Shown here piece by piece: positions 34,627-44,930 of a DNA stretch of 64,000 nucleotides; positions within the stretch are counted from its first letter, which is position 1, and each line of letters opens with the position of its first letter. The notes beneath the pieces are model-generated. The model was not told the DNA's origin. It saw nothing but the letters and a program-made list of their open reading frames with translations, and ran no database searches. A program made the position numbers and the translations under genes. Source of the stretch: Piper betle (Eukaryota; Streptophyta; Magnoliopsida; Piperales; Piperaceae); NCBI GenBank assembly GCA_033002965.1, contig JAURVB010012678.1, forward strand, positions 88,563 to 152,562, in the 5' to 3' direction.

Positions 34627-34661
<35 letters not shown>
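32319..34661. mobile_element. 2.3-kb GC-ended element bounded by (TA)n
   Basis: TA runs at 32319-32339 and 34629-34661 enclose it. GATCCAACGGCC lies 33 bp inside the left run and its inverse AGCCGTTGGAT about 50 bp inside the right run, as in the elements at 823, 61749 and 63016. Next to them lie very GC-rich stretches (32370-32800 and 34130-34560) whose codon-like composition produces many overlapping frames in all directions but no known protein. The middle holds an AT-rich tandem array. No transposase and no readable target duplication. Confidence 0.55.
32945..34130. repeat. Degenerate array of an AT-rich, partly palindromic unit of about 78 bp
   Basis: Units contain ATTTCGTAATATTGACTCGAGT followed by a short spacer and CGAGTCAAGTTTTTATTACGAAATT, two halves that are roughly inverse of each other, so each unit can fold back. 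Spacings between successive TAATATTGA motifs near 33104, 33181, 33278, 33351 and 33432 are about 73-97 bp. Further units occur at 33650, 33930, 33990 and 34070. Similar single units occur near 40260-40330 and 58590-58640. Confidence 0.7.
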
Positions 34662-34663
<2 letters not shown>

Positions 34664-36186
34664 TGAACCTAATGAATTTCAATTGATTTTTCGCTTGCCT
34701 ACACAAAATATATTTAAAATCAGAAATAAAAGTTATTATTAACTATGTACTAAATGACAATGGTGGTGGAGGTGTTTTGTCTTTTATTTTTTATTTTTTT
34801 TATTAAATTTGTGTCATCCATGTAATCAAACGATTTTAATTAAAGTTCTAAACAGAAACATTATCTGCCTCCAACTAAGATAGTCTTTATATATATATAT
34901 ATATGACTAGTTATATTTATTTATATATAAGGTTGCGTGTTAAAAACACACTCGCCACATTATTTAATATCATTTTTTGTTAGATATGTCTTCCATTATT
35001 AATAATTTTCCCCACCCTACGAAAAGAGGGGAAAAAGAAAATCGTAAAATTTAGGGTTATTAATTGAGCAAGCTGAGTTACTTTCAACTTGATAATCAAT
35101 CTAGTTTCGAGCTCATCAAAATTAAATAATTTAAGTGTATTTGAGCTCGAGACAAGCTCGAAAAATATAAAAAATATTCGAGTCAATTTTAAACATATAT
35201 GTTCAAAATTTGTTTGATCCCGAGTTTGAGTTCAAACGAGTTTCGAGATATTCGGGTTGAGTACAAGCACAAGCTGAGTTCGGCTCACTCACTTGTTTAG
35301 CTCGTGGACTATTGATCACATAATGCTAACGATAAACAGAATTGAACCCATGCTAACATGTATTATTAACAAACTCATCCTCCTGGGAAATTAAACTTGG
35401 CATGGGATTAAATTTCAACGTCAATTGTTACTTTGATGGTCTACTTTTTTACTATGTTCCAGGTTTTGGCCTAATTGATGGCGTCTAATGGTTTTTTACG
35501 CCCCACCCCCACCCCACCCCAAACTACTCAAGTTGCGAAGAGTATTGGGGCGGGGCGGTTCAAAATTATGCAGTCAGCTTCGCTTACAATGGGGCCGCCA
35601 AAGTGGACTTATGTAGAGAGCAGATCAAAATCACGACAGGGGACAAACCGACGGCAGCAAAAAGAGTATGGTGGCGCAAGAACGTTCTTTTGTCATCTGT
35701 GAACTGCGTGTACGGTGAACTCGAAGATGACTTCTAGGAAGGTTTTAATTTGAAGAATATGGGTTTGTTCTCCAGCTCGGTTTCATTGCACCCTGTATTC
35801 CACAGTTTTCCAAGAGAAGCGTGTGGCGGCATGCACACTCAATCTAGAGCAAATTAGATACCATGATTTATTTCGATATTTTTCAATCAAATAAATAATT
35901 AACAAGCAATTGAACAAATATACCGTGGAGTGAATATGGTTTCCACAAAACATACAAACAATTAAATAATTCCTTTGCTGATAACAACGAAGTGCAAACC
36001 ATATTTTTAATTTATTAATAATAAAGACAAACACACGGGCAGCAATACAATAATTATGTTTACAAAGGAATATATATCGTAGTTATAGTATAAAAAAATA
36101 ATAAAAATAACATTCTTGTAATTATCATCCACTATATATATACCGTAGCGGCGACAAACTATATATATATATATATAGAGGGAATA
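34662..36186. other. Intergenic DNA 3' of ODC copy C
   Basis: AT-rich. 35051-35303 resembles a hAT-like remnant (starts TTAGGGTTATTAATTGAGC, ends in GCTCACTCACTTGTTTAGC-like text, CTCGAG-rich inside), but I found no target duplication. 35310-35497 matches 57297-57487. A short ATG frame at 35475-35702 has no recognisable motif. TA-rich tracts near 36130-36178 lie just past the ODC stop. Confidence 0.45.
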
Positions 36187-37509
36187 CTAGAAGGGTGAAG
36201 AGTAAGCAAGTTTGGTCCGAATTGCCGAAGTGGCGAAGCCATTAAAGTTGGTACCGGCAGCGTTAGTGTAAGCCCCCATCTTGGGGAACACCAACCAGTC
36301 GTTCATCTCCAACTCCGGCAGCTCGTAACCCTTCAAAACTGTGTCCAAGGCATCACAAGTAGGACCAAACACCGTCGATTTATGCGTCTTGATCCCACCC
36401 TCACATCTCGGGTTGCTCTTGTTGGACTTGCACGCCATGGGGAAGGCATTCACGACGGCATGGTCGAGAATGATGCAGTTGAAAGAGCCATACACGCCAT
36501 CATTGATCCAATACTCCCTCACCTCACCCCTCACCCTCTTCCCGATGATGTTGGCCGCCATCGTAAAGGGCGTCTCGGCGAAGTACCGACCTGGCTCGGC
36601 CATCAGAGTGAGCCCGCCATTCTCGTGGGGATCGGGGAAGAACTCGTCCAATCCGGCCCGGATGGCCGCGGCGGCGTCCTCGAACCGAGACGATGTGAAG
36701 CCGCCTCCCACGTTGAGGACAGTCATGGGCGGCATGCCCAGATGACCCGCCAAGTCGAACACCCCACGCGCGGCGGAGATGGCCCCGCTGTAGGCTTCGG
36801 GGCGGGTGGCGCCGCTGCCAACGTGGAAGGAGACGCCGACCACCTTGAGGCCGGAGGCAATGGCGGCCTCGAGCAGGGGCTGGACTTCCTCCGGCAACGC
36901 GCCGAACTTGGGGTCGAGAGGGCATTGGGCGGCACTGTCTACTGGCGGGAGGATGCGGATCATGGCGGCGGTGTTGGGGTGGTGCGTCTTGAGCTTGGCG
37001 ACCTCGTCGATGGAGTCGAAGGTGGTGAGGTTCACCTCCGCCGCGGCGGCGAACTTGACGTGCCCCTCGCCCTTGCATGGGTTGGCGTAGACGATGTCGC
37101 CGGCCGAAACGCCGAGATTGAGAACGGCCTCCATCTCGGCACGGCTTGCGCAGTCGAATCCGGTGCCGAGAGCGGCAAGTGTATCAAGAAGAGTGCGGTC
37201 GGGGTTACACTTGACCGCATAAAAGGGGCGGATCATGGGAAGGTTCTCGTTCCACCTTCTCCACTGGCTCACAACCGCACCAATGTCGAACACAAAGAAG
37301 GGATCCTTGGGCGAGTTCTGATACTCGTCGGAAACGACTACGTTCTGTATGAGGTTCATTACCCCACTCTCGGAATCCTTGCCAATGCTGACCACTTTCC
37401 CGCCCATTACCTCCGGCTTTCGCAAGGCCTTCAAAAGGAGGTACTCGGCTCGGTTGGAGTGCGCAATAGAGCTTGAATGACAACTAATAATTTGTTCGGT
37501 GGGTGCCAT
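36187..37509 (-). CDS. Ornithine decarboxylase (copy C, intact)
   Basis: A 440-residue protein starting at ATG 37509 (MAPTEQIISCHSS); an in-frame upstream extension has no ATG. Lacks introns, as usual for plant ODC. N-terminal TIM-barrel: YAVKCNP with the PLP Lys at 100, FDCASRAEMEAVL, FHVGSG (228-233), NVGGGF (266-271), [11 protein letters not shown] (305-315). C-terminal domain: YWINDGVYGSFNC, the substrate-site Asp349-His350 pair, and catalytic Cys385 in [10 protein letters not shown], then [11 protein letters not shown]. It decarboxylates ornithine to putrescine in the cytosol with PLP, as a dimer whose active sites use residues of both subunits. His at 350 is what plant ODCs have; lysine/ornithine decarboxylases of alkaloid plants carry Phe there. 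The only uninterrupted copy of four in the window, so the likely functional one. Confidence 0.95.
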   Translation of the reverse strand: MAPTEQIISCHSSSIAHSNRAEYLLLKALRKPEVMGGKVVSIGKDSESGVMNLIQNVVVSDEYQNSPKDPFFVFDIGAVVSQWRRWNENLPMIRPFYAVKCNPDRTLLDTLAALGTGFDCASRAEMEAVLNLGVSAGDIVYANPCKGEGHVKFAAAAEVNLTTFDSIDEVAKLKTHHPNTAAMIRILPPVDSAAQCPLDPKFGALPEEVQPLLEAAIASGLKVVGVSFHVGSGATRPEAYSGAISAARGVFDLAGHLGMPPMTVLNVGGGFTSSRFEDAAAAIRAGLDEFFPDPHENGGLTLMAEPGRYFAETPFTMAANIIGKRVRGEVREYWINDGVYGSFNCIILDHAVVNAFPMACKSNKSNPRCEGGIKTHKSTVFGPTCDALDTVLKGYELPELEMNDWLVFPKMGAYTNAAGTNFNGFATSAIRTKLAYSSPF

Positions 37510-37604
37510 TATCGATAATAGCAAGGGGAAGAGTGCAGCAAAGGATATATGATGGGAGAAGTTAATAGCTTGTTCTCTATGGCTATTAGACGAGCTCAAA
37601 CGGG

Positions 37605-37617
37605 TTTATATATATAG
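37605..37617 (-). promoter_or_regulatory. TATA box of ODC copy C
   Basis: Minus strand reads CTATATATATAAA, centred about 100 bp upstream of the ATG. A start of transcription about 30 bp downstream would leave an untranslated leader of roughly 65 bases. Confidence 0.65.
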
Positions 37618-37619
37618 GG

Positions 37620-39871
37620 TTTTGATTGATCACATGTTGGTCATAATCGCCGTCTTTACCTTTGTCGAAAAATTTACTGGCCAGGTGTTTGATCGTCGTA
37701 ATAGATTTTGAACACTGACGGCGGCATAATACTGTTGACGTTAACTGACGACAAACTTGACGAATGCTCGTGCAATTTCATGGAAGGTGTTTATCACGCA
37801 TCTGAGTGAACTTCTAAGTGGTGCAGTTGTCGATGGATTTATTTTATCCTCCTAATCCTCGATACAAGCTCGCCAAAGGGTAGAGCTTGTAGGCAGGTAT
37901 GCATGGCGGCGAAATTAGAGGCTTCACGTCGTCAGTACATACATGCATCGCCAAAGGCAGAGACAGAGCGGAAACGTCAAAGACCATCCTGCTTGCCGAG
38001 ATAATTGCTCGCAGCCACTTAATAGAAATAGAATATAATAAGAAGTAAAAACACTTTTTATGATCTAATTGGTGAACTCATTACGTTGAACTATATGGTG
38101 TTAAAGTAGTGGTACGAGCAAATTCAAAGGATGATCCAAAAGTTGTAAAATTCGGATTTTATCATATGTCTTCGGGACAGCACACCAACACATGTCCCTC
38201 CCTGGACTACCACGTGTTGGACATGAATGACATTTTCCATTGTTTCTTTCCTCCACGGACAATGTTTTTGATGTTTTCCGGCCAGCCGTACGCTGCCGTC
38301 GACGCCACAGCCAACCAGCTGACGTTGGCTGCTTCGCCGTTCGCTGGAATTTGAGTGCCAAGGTGGCCATCTTGCTCGCGGCCGCCGTTGGTGCGCCAAC
38401 ACAGTTCTCCGCTGCCGTCCTGGTCATCGTCGTGATCGCCACGTCACGATGGATCATTTGCAGCGGGTCCCGCCACCGCCGTGGCCGGGATTGCCGCCAG
38501 TGACCTCCCGACTTTTTCCAATTGTCGGCGCTGGCACCACTTCGAGATCGTCGTCACCGACTCTACCGACAGGGACCCTCGTCCGGCATGATTGACCATC
38601 GATCGCCGTTGTTGTCGCTGGTGTTCCCTACCTTTCTGGCCGAATTCCAACCGACCTCAGTTGTCATTGCCACCAGCGACCACCCTGTTAACTTTACCGT
38701 GGAGAGTTCTACCGATACTGACCACTGATCGGCCATGGAGCGTTGCCGATTGTCGGAACCTACTCGAGCTTACCGTTGCCGCAGGGGAGCCTCTTCCTGG
38801 CTTGATTCGGGCCACCTTCGGCTACCATCCAGATCATCGTCACTGCCGACAAACTCGCCGCCTTTGGCTCTATCATTTCCGACCATCACCGTCGTCCGCT
38901 GCATTGCCGTTGCCGACTTCCCCTCCGTCCATTTTACCGACGCTCGGGCGTGGTCGTTCGAGTCCCATTGATTGATTTGGCCAATTGTTTGAACCAACTC
39001 GACCCGCCTACCTAAATACTAAACCAACCGGGATTGGGTTGACTCGATCATCTCTCTCCGTTTTTGAATGGTTCGAGGTACATCTCTCGATACCCGACAA
39101 TTTTAGACATGCATATCACTTATTGACGTGTTTGTGACATGTTAATATTATTCTGATTTGCTCTATATTTTACCGCATTTATGAAATATTTTTTGAATTT
39201 TTTTACTTGGATCAATGATAATTGATTTAAATTCTAAAAAAATTTGTGAACTTTTACTATCTATTGAGCATAATTAAATGTTTAAAAATTATTCTGAGCT
39301 TATTTTTGATTTACTGTATTTACTAAATTTTTTATGAAATATAACATGGATCAAATTATTTATTTATTAGTTATTTAAAACTAATAAATAATTTGTACTG
39401 TGTGTTTGTTATAGAACTTGGCCTATGAATAATTCAGGCCATCCTATACTGTTTTAAGTTATTTATAATTTATTAGATTCATGTTTTTCAAGTCTAGAGA
39501 TTTGACCAGACAATTGTTTTTCCGACCTTAAATGTTTTAACTGATTGAATGTGGATTGTCTAAGTGTGTGACAGTCCATATAGATGGTGGTCTAACTATT
39601 TGATTGTTTAACTTATTGTTGACTATTTAATTGTTGAATGGTCCAATGATTAATGGCCAATGTTGAATGTTTTACTTATCGATTGTTTTTACTAGTTTGA
39701 CTGAATTCACTAAAATTGACAATTTTAACCATTAATTATTTATTGTTTGACCAATTTACTATTTAATGTTGATTGTTTGTCCGAGACTGATGTTGACAAA
39801 TGAAATTGTTTCAACTATTTTACTATTATAATTATTTAGAACATTATACAATGCATAACACATATTACGTA
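37620..39871. other. Upstream region of ODC copy C and unassigned GC-rich segment
   Basis: 37620-38100 is ordinary flanking DNA. 38100-38990 is GC-rich and open in several frames on both strands, with CCGCCG, GTCGTC and CATCGTC blocks, resembling the GC-rich parts of the LTR-like repeats at 40320 and 58650. No protein motif is recognisable. 39000-39740 is AT-rich. 39740-39870 matches 57700-57995. Confidence 0.45.
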
Positions 39872-41170
39872 TGTAAAACTTGTAACTCGAGTTAAAGTTT
39901 TACATTAATAAACCAATCAGTTCAATAGTCGTTTCGAGTCAAACAAGTCAAGGTAATTTCATGACCCACATGTTGAGCTAAGATCAGTCGTACAATATAA
40001 GCTATAAGGATCAAGTCTACCCAAATATATGTTGATATCGTCAGAAAGATGATAAGAAATGAGTTATTAGATTATATAACAGTATGCAGTTATTTTTATA
40101 TATATATTTGATCGTAGAACTACATTTATGTTGAATAACACATTAGGACACGTTATATAGCAGTTTGGGTAGGTTGTTAGTTATAAAATATGTCATTTTA
40201 GTGTTATGATGTATATTATATTTTATGGAATTTTTCTATATTTTTTCTAATTTTTTTAGAATTTATTAGGAGTGAGTTTTTATTTTTAACTCGAGTCAGA
40301 GCTAAGTCAATTTTTATTCACGAGATTGCCACCAAACCCACCCTCATGACACATCCTCCCTAAGCTCGTAGCCACCCCCTTCTTGCCACCGACGCTTGCT
40401 CCGACCGCCGCACTGCCATCAATTATCGCCTCTGCCTTCGCCAGAATTCCAACGAGCCACCCCCAGCCTTCCTGGCCACCACTAGGCCTCCACGACGTAT
40501 GAAAGCTGCTCAATCATGCCACATTCCATACTCCAATTCACTGCAGGCCATGTTGCTTCACCGTTGTCGTGCTCCATTGCCCTCCCCCTTGACCTAGTCG
40601 AGTTTTCCCCAACACTCAGCGCCACCTATATATGATTTCATCTAGTTTTCAGTAAGATTGACTCCCACGTACCATAAGTAGGTGCACGCACCAGTCACAG
40701 CGGGGTTTGAATTAGTGAGATAGTTGTTTCATTCCCAAAAATCATAACAACTCAGCATTATGAGTTCTTTATATCAGGAGAAATGTGGAGGTTTACAGGT
40801 AACTATTTAATACAACATGCGTTCGGACATGTGGTTCAAAGGGTACTCAAATTAATTGCCAAGAGTACCCGACCTTTACACTAAGAGCCAGGAGATATGT
40901 AGAGGAAAAGAGAGGGCTTAGCATATACTAGTAGTCTCAAGAGAACATAAAAAAATTAAAAAATGCAAAGACAGATATCAACAGATTAGTCAGTTCAAGA
41001 TGCTACCGGATTTATAACCCACTGGCACCTAAGTGAATGCCCTTATAGAGGGTTCTGTGGAAATATATAATGGTTTTCTTTTAAATAAGAGTAATCTCTT
41101 ATTTGATAGTTTGAAATTTAATTATTTTTTAGACCAGGATATCCGTTACTAATATTTTTCATATTATATA
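39872..41170 (+). repeat. LTR-like repeat, 3'-truncated relative of the solo LTRs
   Basis: Begins TGTAAAACTTGTAACTCGAG, close to the start of the solo LTR at 49509, and then follows the order of the copy at 58213: CAGTTC, GCGAGTCAA-like block, GAC/CGCCACC GC-rich part, GTACCATAAGTAGGTGCACG, GGTTCAAAGGG and TACTAGTAGTC. Homology fades after about 41170, so the 3' end is lost or very diverged. No coding region; the family probably belongs to a gypsy-type or unclassified LTR element. Confidence 0.6.
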
Positions 41171-41937
41171 TGTTAATCTTGTGTTCTTAAATAGGCTTTG
41201 GTAGAAGGATAGATAAATACTACATGCATTTAAGTTTAACACATTTATTCTCCTTTATATTTTTGTTTATATTTAATGAATTTTTAAGCTTATTTAGTAA
41301 TGTATTATATTCTCTAAATTTTAATTTATATTATCGATTAAATTTTATATTATTGATCGAGTCTTACAAATTAACAACTTTAAATATAACTCAATTAGAT
41401 CATAATATTTCTAATTCAATTCTTACAAATAAAGGTATTACAAGATTAAAGTGAAATATTTTCTTTTTGTACTTTAGCAATGTAAAGTAGATTTATGGTG
41501 TCGCTGAACCCTAGCAGTCGCTTTCCTTTTATTCCCTCCCTTCCCTTTTCTCCCTGATCAGATCTTCCTCAGTTGCCAACGCCACCACCATCAACGCGGC
41601 CGTCGTTGTTAACTCCCGGCCTTGTTTTGACTCTTTTGCTTCTGCCTTTTCTCTTTCATTAGAAAAACATAATTGCAGAATAATTTTAAAAGATTGTGAA
41701 GTAAACGTTGGTGATTTCCAATCAGTTGCTCATAGCAATGTGCTGTGATGAGGCATTATGGACGGTGAAAGGGGGAGCAGTTGGGTGGCCTTGGTTCAAA
41801 CAAGTGAGATTCACATCAACAATTTTTTTTTCAAGGAAAGAATAAAACTTTTCCATTTATTTTTTGATTCGTTAACACTGCCCCAATTTCGTTTATTCTG
41901 TTGTCGTTGCTGTGGCGGTTGCCATGACAAGCATGGT
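41171..41937. other. Junction between duplication blocks
   Basis: AT-rich DNA (41171-41470), then a third, shorter copy of the T/C-rich, gene-5'-like segment (41490-41640, with TTCTCCCTGATCAGATCTTCC) also seen at 13270 and 42850. No gene can be supported. Confidence 0.4.
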
Positions 41938-42749
41938 TCCACTCGGCCTCGCTGCCAAGCTCTTCAGCATCCTGCTCGGCCCGTTGGGGCCTGCTTTTCA
42001 CTGCCGACAAGGACGTGATCGTGATGAAGGCGGCAGGATAATTCATATATACTTCATATATTCTTATACGTTCATTTCCATTGAAATCTATGATCAAAGT
42101 TATATCCGTCTTTTTCACGTTTCTTGACTCCCATGTATTCTTTTTAGCATATTTAAATTCAACGAAATGATTTTTATAATTTGTTCATTGTGATGTGAAA
42201 AACGAAGGCTGATTTCGGGGTCTGCTGATCTTATGTAGTAATAATATTCATATCGTATGTACTTATGCTTTGCCTCATCTCTTCATCCTGCTCTTTCTCC
42301 TATCTTTATGCATCAAAATAAAGAAACAGTAAAGTTCTTACCACAAATGGCTTATGCAAGTAAACAACTTGCTTATATGAACTGCTTCACATTTTCTCTT
42401 GCATTGACACTTTTTTAAAAAATATTGCTGACTTCTCCAATTTTTTAGGGAACAATAATTTTCCATTTTTTTTAATATTTTGTGTGATTTTCCAAGCATA
42501 TTATTAGTGGATTTAGAACAAAAAATTATTAGAAAGTTCCTATAGAAGAATTATTTATTTTCAGAGTATTTTGAGAAAAATAATGTGGGAAGAAATGACA
42601 AAATGTGCCCTCGGTTCAATTTCAATAGTCAAGCTTGACTATTATAATATGCTAAACGTGACTTTTAATGGTCGTAATTTTTATTGTCACGCTTATTTGC
42701 ACTAAAGGGTACATCTAAAGAGCACATTTATATAATATAGGTTTTTTCC

Positions 42750-44930
42750 ACTGAACATCGCGTCATTTTCCTCTTATTTCCTTCTTCTTCCCGCCTTATT
42801 TCCCCTCTTCTCTTCCTACTATTTGTTCAGTTTAGAAAAGCCAGTCTTTCCCTTTCCCTCTTTTTCTCTGATCAGAACTTCTTCTTCCGCCACCGGTGTT
42901 GACAATGCTGTCGCCGTTGTCACCAATGGCACTGCTGTCGTCAACGCTGACGCCGCCATTGCTGCCAACCTGCTGACGTCGGTGCCAACATCACCGCCAA
43001 TGACAATTACATCTTCTAAGAACAGTGTCTGCCCTTTCTCCTCTAATTAACCTTTTTTGCTTTTTCTTTCTTTCAATTCATCATAATCTCGCTTCAACCA
43101 ATTCATTTTCCACAAAGGCGTCTACTTTTGTTGATTCATGTTTCTAAATTAAAGTACGCACATTTGTATACATGTATGTATCAATGTTCCATTTTTAGCG
43201 GGAAGAACATGTGGTCAACTTTGTGTAGGGTTTTTAGCGATTGCAACTCCATTTCTGGGTGATTATCACAGTAGATGAGTAGATGCATAGCAGCTTTTTC
43301 CTTTGCTATGCTATGGTTGCCTTGCTACCATGTGAAATGGTTTTGAGGAAAGCAGACGCCTTATTCCTAGGTCACAATTCATGATTGGTGTAATGTGTGG
43401 TTCATCTATCAATTGTACAAGAATATATATGCCTTGCTTTTTAGTTTGATTACTATCCATCGTTTCATTTTCACCCCTCCAACTTTTTATTTTCTTCAAC
43501 ATCTTGTCATTTAATCACTTTGTCATAAGGTATGATTGCCTTTAGATGGCTTTTGAACTGTATATCTCCTTTAATCCTGTATGCTGAGCCTTTCATGATT
43601 GACGCTTTTATTATTCAGAATAGGTTTTGGTATCTACCCATCACATGATGATCCAATTAAATCATTTTTAACAATAATATCTCAAAATTCGGCCAATTTT
43701 ATTTAGAACTCCAATATTTAGATCCTGTATTGGTTATTCAATTCTGTCAATAATTCTTTTATCCATTATTTTTGCTTGCTTCCATTGAAAGTCATGTTAG
43801 GTGACAATGCAATCATGCATATGTTGACTAATTTTTTACGATCTTAGAACATCGAAATTTAAATCAAAACATTCACTTTTAAAATTGCTAAGTTTTGCTT
43901 CTTGGTGAAATGATGCTTTGTTTGTTGAGTGCTAACATCTTTTTGTTCTATCATATGTTTACAGATAACAAAAACGGTGCAAAGTAGAAAGTTCAAAATC
44001 TTTATTCACACACAGGTAGGCTATGTTATAATTCTAATTATTATGCGTCTTTCTTCTTCATCTTAATTAACTTTTATTTCTCAATGTTTTGTTTAATTTT
44101 TGCTCGTCAAACAACTTGCAGGTCCTATATATAAAATTGTTCCATTTTTGTATAATGACTTTTGAAGTAAATATTGGTTTTAAACCATAGAAAATTCCTT
44201 TAAGTTTGCACATTCTTAATTCTGTTTTTTCAATTTATCCCAATATTTCCTATTCTAAAATTTACTTTTGTCAATTTCAAAAGTGTTTGGGCCATGCAAA
44301 GATCCTAAAATCAATGATTAGGTTTTTATTTAGCATATAGTTTCTATATGATAAGTGTGTTTTGGAATGACAATTAGATTATGTCTCACAACCCGGCTAT
44401 CTTATATTTTGGCAAGTTTTTACTATGCATAGTCTAACTGCCGGGTTCCATATAAATCATGTTTGTACTTTGCCAATTTTGCTCAACATTTTTCCCTTTT
44501 TATCTGCAGGTGAGCTCAATATTCAGTATATTTTCCCATTTTGCCTAGACACGAGACATTTCTTTAGAAATAAAATAGTGGCTGTTGTAGTCTTCCTTTC
44601 AGATTCAGTAAGTATAGAGCTATCAATTAGTGAATATTACTTTCCCTTTTATGCTTTTCTTTATCTTGAACGCTTATTGTTCAGAGATACTTCATGTGGC
44701 TTATTTTTATTTGTATATCAAAGTGCTGAAAGCATAATCCAAATGGGAGGTCTGTTGTTGTCTGCGACGATGGTGATGCTGAGCATGCAGTTAGAAAGAG
44801 TACTTGAAAAATCAAGAGTAAAAATGTTTCAGTTCCAGTTCTTTGTTCTTTCTAAAGATTAAGTTACAATGATAAACCTTTTTAAGCTTATTGGAATTTT
44901 TAAAACGGTTTCTCTGGAAATGAAATTGTG
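42750..44930 (+). other. Duplicated gene-like segment with no recognised protein (right copy)
   Basis: GC-rich start at 42840-43030 (serine/alanine/threonine codons), T-rich intron-like DNA behind it, then at 44510 a TCTGCAG acceptor-like site followed by a 145-codon frame region (44425-44862) with SAESIIQMGGLLLSATMVML and LERVLEKSRVKMFQFQFF. The last part looks like a membrane helix followed by a basic helix, which may be a true exon. Frames are not preserved in the left copy. Family unknown. Confidence 0.35.

Larger units (their letters stand above)
7940..41170 (+). repeat. Left block of a tandem segmental duplication
   Basis: Ordered matches to the right block, same strand: 7940-8375 with about 41938-42378; 12818-14381 with about 42378-44295; 20561-21205 with about 44290-44930; about 21790-22945 with about 48215-49508; 22946-24161 with about 51317-52470; the ODC copy 24162-25454 with 52405-53685; 25455-27331 with 53686-55443; 27332-27800 with 56141-56625; 35310-35497 with 57297-57487; 39740-41170 with parts of 57700-59950. 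Gaps are transposons or sequence missing from one block. ODC copies B and C lie in parts that have no partner in the right block. Boundaries are approximate, read by eye. Confidence 0.75.

Noticed and set aside
32271..34706. Proline-rich and serine-rich frames in the GC-rich arms
   Set aside because: Overlapping open frames on both strands, ending in TA-coded Tyr-Ile runs; no homology recognised.
37510..37599. Longer ODC protein starting 30 codons upstream of the chosen ATG
   Set aside because: The extension has no ATG and lies within the expected untranslated leader just below the TATA box.
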